Below the pieces are notes generated by a model that saw only the letters and a list, made by a program, of their open reading frames with translations, was not told the DNA's origin and did not search any database. From an uncultured Collinsella sp. (GTDB lineage: Bacteria > Actinomycetota > Coriobacteriia > Coriobacteriales > Coriobacteriaceae), in the NCBI GenBank assembly GCA_934654515.1, contig CAKUGA010000019.1:1-22139 (forward strand): DNA of 22,139 nt. Direction: 5' to 3'. A program made the translations under genes and the position numbers. Position 1 is the first letter of the stretch, and every line of letters starts with the position of its first letter. Shown piece by piece: positions 7,455-14,794 of this stretch.

Positions 7455-8999
7455 ATGAGGGACCTGGGAGACACAACCGCATACTTGCGCCGGGGCATAC
7501 GGGAGATTCTGTGCCTGGCGCTTTTCTTTTTCACGTTTTTGGCCGGCGAGTACTTCTTTGACGTACGCGTGGCCGAGTTTGTGCCAGCGAACGAGGTTGT
7601 TATCTACGAGAGCATCGTCGTCGGCGCGAGCGTGATTGGCTATTTTGTGCGTCCTCTCCTGTACTATCGCCGTCCCCAGGCAATCGATGCAACGAGCGAT
7701 ATGACGGGCGTGCTGCTGGTGTCGGCATTGCTGCTGCTGATTATGGCGGCGCAGTTTCAGGTCGTGATTGCGGGCGGTCTGGTGGCGTGCTGCGCCTTGG
7801 GCTACTGCGGATCGACCGCCCATGCCAATCTGGCGCGGCGTTTTGCGCAGACGCCTTGTTTGGCACGTGCCGTGGCGGTTTCTTATGCTGCGGGCATTTT
7901 GGTACAGGTGCTCAACCATATGGTGATGCCTGCGGGCATTCCTCAACAGTTTGTTCTGGTCGCCTGTGCGATTGCGCTGGTTGGGCTGCTTCACGGTACC
8001 CGCCGAGCTAAATTGCGCGATGAGTCTGCGCCGGAGTTCGAAGTCGAGATTGCCGAGCTATCGGTCGATGCGTCGGAGCATGGCGCCAAGTGGCGCGATA
8101 ATCCCGAGGCAAAGGCGGCCTTCCAAGGTGCCGTAGTGCGCTTGACGGTGGCGACCGCCTGCCTTACCGGCGTATTCGCGGCTCTCAACGCCGGTCTTAC
8201 GACCTCGCATGCCGCCGGCGCCATCGATCTGGGCGACTGGCCGCGCTTGCTGCTGGTCGTGAGCGCGCTTGCCGCCGGCGCCCTGTATGACCTGCGAGGA
8301 CGCTCGTATATGAATATCATCATGACGTGCGCCGCCATGTTGTCCACGCTCTCGTTCTTCGTGCTTATCACCGATGGCAACGGCGGTAATGCGCTCGCCG
8401 CCACGATTATCTTTTACCTGGGCACGGGCTTTTTCGTGGTGTTCTTCACCGCGAAGTTCGCCGCGATTTCGATGTATGCGCGCTGGTCGTATTTGTGGCC
8501 GTGCATGGGCCGCGTCATCAACAACATTTGCTCAATGCTTGTGACGGCTCCGGCGGTGGCGATCATCTCGAGCCAAAACGTGCTAATGGCGGTTGGTGTC
8601 GTACTCGTGCTGTTTGTCGGCATTGCGATCTCGCTGCTGGGGCAGTTTGGACAAGGCGTTGAGGACGAAGCGGATCACAGAGGGCTGGCGTTTGCCACCG
8701 ACGATCTTGGCGTGAGCCGTGCGCCCGATCAGGCAGACACGGTGCCTCTGGAGACGCCGGAGCTTTCGTTTGACGATCGACTCGACGGCTTTGTAGCTGC
8801 CTTTGGGCTTACGAAGCGCGAGCGCGATGTGCTGGAGGCGTTGGTCGTTTCGGACGACAGCGTGCAGGACGTGGCGGCGGCGCTCTTCCTCTCGCGTTCT
8901 ACGCTCTACCGCCACATCGCCTCGATCAACAAAAAGACCGGTGCCGCCTCGCGCGTGGCCCTCATCAACTTCTTCTGGTCCTGGACGCCCCAAGACTAG
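7455..8999 (+). CDS. Membrane-embedded LuxR-family transcriptional regulator
   Basis: The protein has 514 residues. About twelve hydrophobic segments fill residues ~12 to 410 (for example EILCLALFFFTFLAGEYFF and VLMAVGVVLVLFVGIAISLL), with a cytoplasmic loop near residues 180-220. An acidic linker leads to a LuxR-type helix-turn-helix at residues 452-507 (LTKRERDVLEAL, then LFLSRSTLYRHI). Such fusions of an MFS-like membrane part with a LuxR output are common in Coriobacteriia and presumably sense a small molecule at the membrane; the ligand is unknown. GGGTGGGGG upstream supports the start at 7455 rather than ATG 7419. It has no response-regulator receiver domain. It sits alone, upstream of the unknown operon at 9144, which it might control. 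Confidence 0.88.
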   Translation: MRDLGDTTAYLRRGIREILCLALFFFTFLAGEYFFDVRVAEFVPANEVVIYESIVVGASVIGYFVRPLLYYRRPQAIDATSDMTGVLLVSALLLLIMAAQFQVVIAGGLVACCALGYCGSTAHANLARRFAQTPCLARAVAVSYAAGILVQVLNHMVMPAGIPQQFVLVACAIALVGLLHGTRRAKLRDESAPEFEVEIAELSVDASEHGAKWRDNPEAKAAFQGAVVRLTVATACLTGVFAALNAGLTTSHAAGAIDLGDWPRLLLVVSALAAGALYDLRGRSYMNIIMTCAAMLSTLSFFVLITDGNGGNALAATIIFYLGTGFFVVFFTAKFAAISMYARWSYLWPCMGRVINNICSMLVTAPAVAIISSQNVLMAVGVVLVLFVGIAISLLGQFGQGVEDEADHRGLAFATDDLGVSRAPDQADTVPLETPELSFDDRLDGFVAAFGLTKRERDVLEALVVSDDSVQDVAAALFLSRSTLYRHIASINKKTGAASRVALINFFWSWTPQD

Positions 9000-9001
9000 T
9001 C

Positions 9002-9041
9002 AACCACCACAAAGGGGACAGGCACCTTTGTGGTGGTTTTT
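9002..9041. terminator. GGGGACAGGCACC hairpin, copy 1 (terminator-like, bidirectional)
   Basis: AACCACCACAAAGG (9002-9015) pairs perfectly with CCTTTGTGGTGGTT (9025-9038) around the loop GGACAGGCA and runs into TTTTT. It is three bases after the LuxR-type stop. The 33-nt core is the exact reverse complement of the element at 12739-12773. Confidence 0.85.
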
Positions 9042-9143
9042 ACCTGCGAAAATGTGAATATGAGACATTTGTCACCTGCCGTTTTGGCGCTCAAAGGCAT
9101 ATGAATGTGATGTTGAGCGAAGCAGAACGGAGGGAGTGCGTCT

Positions 9144-9596
9144 ATGGCGTCTCGGGGTTGCGCGTCTAATAAAATTGCGGGCGCGCTTATCGCCGTGGTT
9201 GTTGTTGCCGCGGCGGTGACACTCATGCGAGCTTACGGCGCCGGCGCCCATGGCGCTCAGGGAAAGACTGCCGCACAAGCATCGCTCAATGATTGTGCCG
9301 CCGCTCCGGTGGCGGTCAAGCTTATCGAGGACGGAGAGGCACGGACGGTCTATGAGACCGACGATGCCGAGCTGGTCGCATCGACCTTTGCCGCGCTCGA
9401 TGGCTGCACCGTGGGAGATGCGGTGGATGAGCGGATGAGCGACGCCGGTTGCACGCTCGTTTTTGTCTATGCGGACGGCTCGGAGCGATCGGTGGAGCTC
9501 GAGGGCAAGAATATCGTGCTCGACAAGACGGCATATCGCCTCGACGGTGCCGAGGAACTGGGGCGACAGCTTGCCGCCATCAAGAACAGCCAATGA
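9144..9596 (+). CDS. Hypothetical membrane-anchored protein
   Basis: The protein has 150 residues. A single hydrophobic segment (residues ~11-28, IAGALIAVVVVAAAVTL) follows a short positive N-terminus, so it is probably an inner-membrane anchor with the rest outside. The outer part contains VAVKLIEDGEARTVYETDD and LVFVYADGSERSVELEGK, alternating strands that suggest a small beta-rich domain. No family is recognised. GGAGGGAG ten bases upstream supports the start. It is first in a four-gene operon, 17 bases before the zinc-ribbon gene, and probably shares its role. Confidence 0.75.
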   Translation: MASRGCASNKIAGALIAVVVVAAAVTLMRAYGAGAHGAQGKTAAQASLNDCAAAPVAVKLIEDGEARTVYETDDAELVASTFAALDGCTVGDAVDERMSDAGCTLVFVYADGSERSVELEGKNIVLDKTAYRLDGAEELGRQLAAIKNSQ

Positions 9597-9613
9597 AATG
9601 AGGGATGTACGGG

Positions 9614-11176
9614 ATGAGTGACTTGAGATTCTGCCCGGCATGCGGGGCGCAACTGCCTCGGGTTGCCGGTGTGCCGGTGCGGTTTTGCCCGGGTTGCGGC
9701 GTCCGGCTCGAGGGCGTTGCATGCGGCCCGGATGCCACGGGGTCTGTGGATGATGCGGCTGACGATGATGGCGCGGGTGAAGGTTGCGAGCCGAGCGTGG
9801 CCGTGCCGGCAGATGCGCCAACGCGGAGTGCCGAGGCCGCGTCGCCGTCTGGCAGCACAGCCTCGGCGGACGCTCCTCGCGCTGGTGAACTTGAGCTCCA
9901 TACCGCATGCGATGTTTCTGGCGGTCAGGCACTCGCGCAGATGGCATTGCCGCGGGATTGGCGTGTCGAAGAGGCACATCTTGAGCGTAGCGGTAGCTTC
10001 GACTGCCCGATTTCGGTTGGCGTGACGGCGGCGGGCCCCGCGGGCGAGCGGATTGTGTACCGCTCCGAGCTCTGCTACGTGGATGCGGGCGCCGTTGCCA
10101 AGCGTATTCCCACGCAAACCGAGCGCAAGGCGTTTGTGCACGTGGAGACAGCGTGCGACGAGCTGGCCCAGGCCTGTGCGGCACAGCTGGGCGCGCAGGC
10201 GGAGGTTGTGGCCGAGCAGCCGTACCCATCGAGCGCAGCGGTCGATATCGAGCACGAGCGTGCCCGCGTAAAGCGCGAGGCGGCAAACGACTTTGCGATT
10301 CAGGGCTTTTCGATGGCACCGAGCGATGTGATCTATGAGTGCGGCATGCGCCGATATCAGCTTGCGGGCGCTCCAGTGCCCACTGAGCTTGCGGTGGCTG
10401 CCAAAGTCGAGGGCTATGTGGCCTCGATTGGCGGAATCGCGGGCTCTATGGGTAAAGGCATTGCCGCCGGGGCCGAGGCGCTGCTGGGCGCGGGCCTTTC
10501 GAGCGGGCTCATCGGCGGCGTTCTGGGCAAGCGCCTGCGCGAGCGCCAGGCGGCTGCAGCGGCGGGGCAGGGTGTCGCGCAGGAGCAGGCCTCGGATCAG
10601 GGCGATTGCCCAGACGAGGCGCCGTTCAAGCTGGGAGCGGCCGACCTGTTGCAGTGGCGTATCAGGGACAGCTTCTGCTTGGTTGCGCCAGAGGGCCGTC
10701 TGGACGAGGCGGCCTCTACGGCGCTCGCCTCAATGGCATCGACCCTGCGGCTCAACCCGGAGCTTGCGCGCGAGGCATGCGCTCAAAAGCAGCAGATGGT
10801 GCTTGAGCAGCGCCAACGTACGCAGATGAATATCGCCCAGCAGCAACAGCAGTTTGCAGCCTGGCAGCAGATGCATGCTTCGCAGCAAGCGGCGTTCGAC
10901 AGTTACCAGCAAGCATGGTTCGACCGCAGCGATCGTCAGCACGCCGCGAACATGGCCGCCAGCGCGGCCAATTTCTCCAGTGCGGGTGTGGGAACGGGCG
11001 CTGCCTCGTATTCCGATGCCATTCGCGGAGTCAATCATTACACCAGGCCCGACGGCACCGATGTCGAGGTTTCGGTGATGGCGGACCAAGCTTGGGTGAA
11101 CGGCTCGGGCGATGTGATCGGCACGCGCGATGGCTTTGAGCCCGGTTTTGGCTGGACGGAACTGCCCCGTCAATAG
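9614..11176 (+). CDS. Zinc-ribbon protein with glycine-rich segment and Q-rich coiled coil
   Basis: The protein has 520 residues. The N-terminal zinc ribbon has C7/C10 (CPACG) and C25/C28 (CPGCG). A low-complexity acidic stretch (~40-95) follows, then a central domain (~100-260) with MALPRDWRVEEAHLERSGSF. Next is a glycine/alanine-rich stretch near residues 270-310 (IGGIAGSMGKGIAAGAEALLG) that could insert in or bind a membrane. After ~390 comes a glutamine-rich coiled coil (QQMVLEQRQRTQMNIAQQQQ), and the tail ends TRDGFEPGFGWTELPRQ. No known function; the layout suggests a scaffold or stress-type protein. The start at 9614 has GAGGG nine bases upstream, and the alternative ATG 9605 abuts the ribosome site. 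Confidence 0.8.
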   Translation: MSDLRFCPACGAQLPRVAGVPVRFCPGCGVRLEGVACGPDATGSVDDAADDDGAGEGCEPSVAVPADAPTRSAEAASPSGSTASADAPRAGELELHTACDVSGGQALAQMALPRDWRVEEAHLERSGSFDCPISVGVTAAGPAGERIVYRSELCYVDAGAVAKRIPTQTERKAFVHVETACDELAQACAAQLGAQAEVVAEQPYPSSAAVDIEHERARVKREAANDFAIQGFSMAPSDVIYECGMRRYQLAGAPVPTELAVAAKVEGYVASIGGIAGSMGKGIAAGAEALLGAGLSSGLIGGVLGKRLRERQAAAAAGQGVAQEQASDQGDCPDEAPFKLGAADLLQWRIRDSFCLVAPEGRLDEAASTALASMASTLRLNPELAREACAQKQQMVLEQRQRTQMNIAQQQQQFAAWQQMHASQQAAFDSYQQAWFDRSDRQHAANMAASAANFSSAGVGTGAASYSDAIRGVNHYTRPDGTDVEVSVMADQAWVNGSGDVIGTRDGFEPGFGWTELPRQ

Positions 11177-11251
11177 CGTGAGCGGGCTATGTCTGAATCG
11201 ATGCCGGGCGTGTTTCTCGGCACCGTAATAAAGAACGGGAAAGGAACAACG

Positions 11252-12007
11252 ATGAGGGAGACGGTTATTTCGCGCACGGCGTTTGTCGTGGCGGCGGGAA
11301 CGGCGCTGCTGACGCTTGCGGGGTGCGGTGGACAGCAGGCGCAGGATACGACGGGTTTTAACGACGACCGCCCGGTAAAGGACAAGATGGACGCGGGCTC
11401 GTCATCGGGCGATTCCGGTGATGCGGGCGGCAGCTCGGATGCGGACGGCGGCTCGACGGATGCGTTTGATACGTGGTCGGATGACTGCTGGGATGCGCAC
11501 CGCAACATCAGCATCGCGGCCTTGCTTGAGCTTAAGGGCTGGCAGTTGCAGGAATTTGCGTCGCAACAGGGCTATACCTGGCAAGATGCGCTCGAGATGT
11601 ACGAGAACGAGGCCGGCCGCGTACTCAGCGTCTGCAATATCAGCAAGGACGGCGCAACCGAATGGCTCGGTGAGGACGAAATCGGAAAGCTCGACAAGGG
11701 CGGAACCGGGAGCACCGTGATGTTTACGCTGCAACTTGCGGGCTATTCGAGCTGCGAGGACGTTATCGCGGGCTTTTCGGTGCCGGTCGAGGATCGGGCA
11801 CAGATCACCTCGGGCTCGTGGATCGCGTGCGTTTACGGTTCCAACATGGCGCGTCACGTTGCCATGGTGAGCCCGATGGAAAATGGCGACTATCGCCTGG
11901 ACCTCATTACCGAGGAGGCTATCAAGACCGGTACGTTTACCCAGGGCGGCGGTGCCCCCACGATTGACGAATTTTGGCAGGAGAAGACCGGGCGCGCGCT
12001 CGGCTAA
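11252..12007 (+). CDS. Lipoprotein of unknown function, paralogue 1
   Basis: The protein has 251 residues. The signal ISRTAFVVAAGTALLTLAGC ends in a lipobox with Cys25, so the protein should be lipid-anchored outside the cell. The SRTAF start resembles a weakened twin-arginine SRRxF signal. A Ser/Gly/Asp linker follows (about residues 45-75), then a domain with LKGWQLQEFASQQGYTWQ. The C-terminus reads AIKTGTFTQGG and then TIDEFWQEKTG, echoed by the next gene (FIRTGYLSGG, then DIDELWSRLT). AAAGGA six bases upstream fixes the start. It is third in the operon. Confidence 0.78.
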   Translation: MRETVISRTAFVVAAGTALLTLAGCGGQQAQDTTGFNDDRPVKDKMDAGSSSGDSGDAGGSSDADGGSTDAFDTWSDDCWDAHRNISIAALLELKGWQLQEFASQQGYTWQDALEMYENEAGRVLSVCNISKDGATEWLGEDEIGKLDKGGTGSTVMFTLQLAGYSSCEDVIAGFSVPVEDRAQITSGSWIACVYGSNMARHVAMVSPMENGDYRLDLITEEAIKTGTFTQGGGAPTIDEFWQEKTGRALG

Positions 12008-12042
12008 GCGCGACGCGACCGACATCACAGCGAGGGATGAAC

Positions 12043-12729
12043 ATGATGAATGAGATGACGATGAGCCGCGCGGCCTTTGTGGCGGGCGCGGGCGCGGCGG
12101 CTTGCGCGCTGGCTGGCTGCTCGGGCACTACGGGCGGCGCGGGTGGCGCTAAAGCAGCGAGCACAGCGGACGCCGCCTGCGTGGACGACAATGCCAACGT
12201 GACGGTCTATGCCGCAATCAACCTGGGTGGTGCCGATCTGGTGCGCCTGCTCAAACATCAAAATTATGAGTGGCAAGGCGAGAACGTGGGCTACGGCGCC
12301 GTCGATGACGCGGGATTTTTCGCCTTTACCTTTTCCAAGGTTTCGGACGATGTGGACGAACTTGCAAATAGCGCGATACCGCTTTCGGAGTCCGAGTACG
12401 AGGAGCTTGAACCGGGCGGCGGAGACGATAGTGTGGCGATTCTACTCTCGGTAGGCGGCTATACGAAGGGCGAACGGGCACTCATCGGTGCGATTGGCGA
12501 CGCAGCGATGGTGCAGGAGAAATGCACGATTGACGATGCCTTGTATTGGCTGGTCAAAGCGCTTGACGGCCACCGTTACGTGATTATGGCCGACGACACC
12601 GAAGACGATGGCGACAGCGCTCATGACATCTATATCTACAACGAGGCTTTTATTCGCACCGGCTACCTGAGCGGCGGCGACCAAATCGATATCGATGAGC
12701 TCTGGAGCCGCTTGACCAACGCCTCATAG
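12043..12729 (+). CDS. Lipoprotein of unknown function, paralogue 2
   Basis: The protein has 228 residues. The signal MSRAAFVAGAG leads to a lipobox LAGC with Cys26. Like paralogue 1, it has a near-Tat SRxxF motif, a LLKHQNYEWQ segment matching FASQQGYTWQ, and a closely similar C-terminal FIRTGYLSGG ... IDELW. The two genes therefore look like an old tandem duplication. The mature domain is strongly acidic. GAGGG six bases before ATG 12043 supports this start; ATG 12037 is too close to it. It is last in the operon and ends seven bases before a hairpin. Confidence 0.76.
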   Translation: MMNEMTMSRAAFVAGAGAAACALAGCSGTTGGAGGAKAASTADAACVDDNANVTVYAAINLGGADLVRLLKHQNYEWQGENVGYGAVDDAGFFAFTFSKVSDDVDELANSAIPLSESEYEELEPGGGDDSVAILLSVGGYTKGERALIGAIGDAAMVQEKCTIDDALYWLVKALDGHRYVIMADDTEDDGDSAHDIYIYNEAFIRTGYLSGGDQIDIDELWSRLTNAS

Positions 12730-12735
12730 CGCACC

Positions 12736-12777
12736 AAAACCACCACAAAGGTGCCTGTCCCCTTTGTGGTGGTTTTT
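12736..12777. terminator. GGGGACAGGCACC hairpin, copy 2 (inverted)
   Basis: AAAACCACCACAAAGG (12736-12751) pairs perfectly with CCTTTGTGGTGGTTTT (12761-12776) around the loop TGCCTGTCC. A T-run allows termination in both directions. The loop is the complement of that of the copy at 9002, so the two copies are inverted relative to each other. Confidence 0.85.
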
Positions 12778-12867
12778 GCCGGCTGCGGACTCGGCAAAGC
12801 GCGCCCGCATCGACGCCCTGCCTGCGCTAAACTGTGAGGCACGTACGCGATTACGAGAGGAGCCCGC

Positions 12868-13548
12868 ATGGAGGCTTACAAGCAAGAGTTCATCAAGTTT
12901 ATGGTCGAGTCCGACGTTCTTAAGTTCGGCAGCTTTACGCTCAAGAGCGGTCGTCAGTCCCCGTTCTTTATGAACGCCGGCGCCTACGTGACGGGCTATC
13001 AGCTCAAGAAGCTGGGCGAGTATTATGCCCAGGCCATTCACGATAACTTTGGTGACGACTTTGACGTGCTGTTCGGGCCGGCCTACAAGGGCATTCCGCT
13101 GGCCGTCGTGACCGCGATTGCCTACCACGAGCTGTACGGCAAGGAGGTTAAGTACTGCTGTGACCGCAAGGAGGCCAAGGACCACGGTGCCGACAAGGGC
13201 AACCTGCTGGGCTACGAGCCCCAGGACGGCGACCGCGTGATCATGGTCGAGGACGTCACTACCAGCGGTAAGTCTATCGACGAGACCTATCCCAAGGTCA
13301 AGGCTGCTGCCGATGTTGAGATTAAGGGCCTGATCGTGTCCCTCAACCGCATGGAGGTCGGCAAGGGTGGCGTGACCACCGCGCAGAAGGAGATCGAGGC
13401 CAAGTACGGTTTCCCCGTCGCGAGCATCGTCTCCATGGCCGAGGTCGTCGAGACTCTCTACAACCACGAGATCGACGGCAAGGTCGTTATCGACGACGAG
13501 CTCAAGACCGCCATCGACGCCTATTACGAGCAGTACGGAGTCCGTTAG
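12868..13548 (+). CDS. pyrE: Orotate phosphoribosyltransferase
   Basis: The protein has 226 residues and joins orotate with PRPP to make orotidine monophosphate, a late step of pyrimidine synthesis in the cytoplasm. The PRPP-binding loop is VIMVEDVTTSGKS at residues 124-136. Other family segments are FTLKSGRQSPFFMNAG near the N-terminus, FGPAYKGIPLA and the catalytic-loop-like CDRKEAKDHGADKG with its Lys and Asp residues. The length fits the longer PyrE form found in Gram-positive bacteria. AGGAG upstream supports the start. It stands alone rather than in a pyr operon, between the unknown operon and a structured repeat that begins immediately at its stop codon. No PyrR-type leader was recognised. 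Confidence 0.93.
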   Translation: MEAYKQEFIKFMVESDVLKFGSFTLKSGRQSPFFMNAGAYVTGYQLKKLGEYYAQAIHDNFGDDFDVLFGPAYKGIPLAVVTAIAYHELYGKEVKYCCDRKEAKDHGADKGNLLGYEPQDGDRVIMVEDVTTSGKSIDETYPKVKAAADVEIKGLIVSLNRMEVGKGGVTTAQKEIEAKYGFPVASIVSMAEVVETLYNHEIDGKVVIDDELKTAIDAYYEQYGVR

Positions 13549-13777
13549 TTACGCGGTTTTACCAAACCGCGTAACGGCTTGACGCTGCAAGCCCGCCAGA
13601 GCGGCAATCTGCCTTTCAACTTCGGCGGCATGACCAGAAGGTCAATGCCGCCTTGTTTCAAGGCACCTTGCTCGCTCTGGCGGGCTTTCGCTGTCGGTAC
13701 CAAAACATCGGCGTTGCCAGAGTAGTCATTGGGGACGTTCTTGTTTGACTAGTCATTTAAGAACGTCCAACGACTAC
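13549..13777. repeat. Compound structured element, copy A
   Basis: In order: hairpin P1 TTACGCGGTTT-tacc-AAACCGCGTAA (13549-13574). Long-range stem P2 AAGCCCGCCAGAGC (13589-13602) with GCTCTGGCGGGCTT (13674-13687), 14 perfect pairs. Inner hairpin P3 GGCGGCAT-GACC-AGAA-GGTC-a-ATGCCGCC (13624-13652). Then GCGTTGCCAGAGTAGTCATT, leading into a TTGGGGAC inverted repeat (13722-13777). The conserved part starts at the TAG stop codon of pyrE. It matches copy B at 21721 in layout, with compensating base changes. Confidence 0.85.
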
Positions 13778-13785
13778 TCGGAAAT

Positions 13786-13849
13786 GAGCGTGAATAATCT
13801 CCCGTTTTTGGGCCCCATGCGGGCTCAAAGTGGGAGATTATCCACTCTC
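13786..13849. repeat. 64-nt hairpin with GATAATCTCCC arms
   Basis: GAGCGTGAATAATCTCCC (13786-13803) pairs with GGGAGATTATCCACTCTC (13832-13849) at 16 of 18 positions. A second inner stem is centred on catgc. It ends 33 bases before the RpiR stop and could act as its terminator. Confidence 0.8.
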
Positions 13850-13881
13850 GTTAGATAAGTGTCCGAAAATCCACGCTTGTT

Positions 13882-14736
13882 TTACTTCAGGCCCGGCAGG
13901 CGGGTGTAGGGGAATGAGCGCTCTAGGAATTCGGAGCAGCGGGCGTAGTCTTTGGCGAAGTAGCTGCTGTAGAGCGAATCGAGTACGTATTGCACGGCGA
14001 TGTGGCTGGCGAACTGTGTGATGCGGTGCGTCATGCTCTCGTGATCGCTCACCGTGAGGTAGGCGGCAAAGCCGGGGTGAATACGCGCGCAATAGGGCGT
14101 GCCGATGACAATGACGGGAACATGCCGGCTGCTGAGAATCGGCAAGATTTCCCTGAGGTTGGGGGCAAGACCGCTGTAGGAGATAACGATCGCCGCGCGG
14201 TCGGAATCCGAGGCGAGCGCCGTGCGCACCTGGGCCTCGATGCTGCTATAGCATGTGGCGCTTTTGCCGGCGGAAAGCAGGCGATCGCGGAACATTCCCG
14301 CTGGGTAGAGGTTGTGCGAGCCCGTGTAGATGTCGACCTGTCGGGCGTTGGCGATAAGCTTGGCAGCATGGTCGAGCTGCACGGGGTCGAGTAGCTCCTG
14401 CGTCTCGGCTAGCGTGGTCTGGTAGAGACCCTCCATGCGCTCCATGACCTGCGCGGGCGTGGACGTGGCGTCGAAGGGAAAGTTGATGTCCACGTCGCGG
14501 CGGTTGCCAGCCTCGGTTGCCAGGCGCATAAGCTCGACCTTGAGGTCCTTAAAGCCCTCGAGGCCGAGCTTTTTGCAAAAGCGGTGCACGCTCGCGACCG
14601 AAACGTTGGTGCGGGCAGCAAACTCCTTAATGGACAGTCCACGGATTTCCTCGCCCATGGCAAGGGCCGAGATGCCGAGCTGCTGCTCGGTAGGGGTTAG
14701 GCCCTGCGCCTCGGTAATCTTGCGTTTGATATCCAT
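13882..14736 (-). CDS. MurR/RpiR family transcriptional regulator
   Basis: The protein has 284 residues. The N-terminal ~77 residues form the RpiR helix-turn-helix, with LSIKEFAARTNVSVASVHRF as the recognition unit. Residues ~115-250 are a sugar-phosphate-binding SIS domain (ARQVDIYTGSHNLYPAGMF and AAIVISYSGLAPNLREIL). Such proteins usually repress or activate sugar genes in response to a phosphosugar. The start at 14736 has GGGAG five bases upstream; the frame extends to 14766 without a ribosome site. Its gene is just downstream of the large glycoside hydrolase on the same strand, with a hairpin between them. It is a candidate regulator of the beta-glucoside PTS and GH1 genes; this is inferred from location only. 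Confidence 0.9.
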   Translation of the reverse strand: MDIKRKITEAQGLTPTEQQLGISALAMGEEIRGLSIKEFAARTNVSVASVHRFCKKLGLEGFKDLKVELMRLATEAGNRRDVDINFPFDATSTPAQVMERMEGLYQTTLAETQELLDPVQLDHAAKLIANARQVDIYTGSHNLYPAGMFRDRLLSAGKSATCYSSIEAQVRTALASDSDRAAIVISYSGLAPNLREILPILSSRHVPVIVIGTPYCARIHPGFAAYLTVSDHESMTHRITQFASHIAVQYVLDSLYSSYFAKDYARCSEFLERSFPYTRLPGLK

Positions 14737-14755
14737 GCGAACTCCCGCACTCACT

Positions 14756-14794
14756 AAACCGACCAAAAAGGGACAGGGTTATTTTGGCAGGTTT
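14756..14794. repeat. GGGACAGG hairpin, copy 1, overlapping the glycoside hydrolase stop codon
   Basis: The core CCAAAAAGGGACAGG...TTATTTTGG (14763-14787) differs at one base out of 25 from the reverse complement of the element at 18516-18540. The outer AAACC/GGTTT arms extend the stem. The TAA stop of the 868-residue hydrolase lies inside it (14779-14781). Confidence 0.82.

Noticed and set aside
5621..7534. 637-codon minus-strand frame opposite the DUF4038 gene
   Set aside because: It runs through two palindromic repeats and an intergenic gap and is the shadow of a well-supported plus-strand gene.
9002..12777. Composite transposon bounded by inverted repeats
   Set aside because: There is no transposase gene between the repeats, and each repeat is a self-complementary hairpin with T-runs that can be explained as a terminator; kept only as a question in the findings.
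13549..13574. Simple rho-independent terminator for pyrE from the P1 hairpin
   Set aside because: The 11-bp stem has no following T-run, and the same hairpin opens a larger conserved element at 21724.
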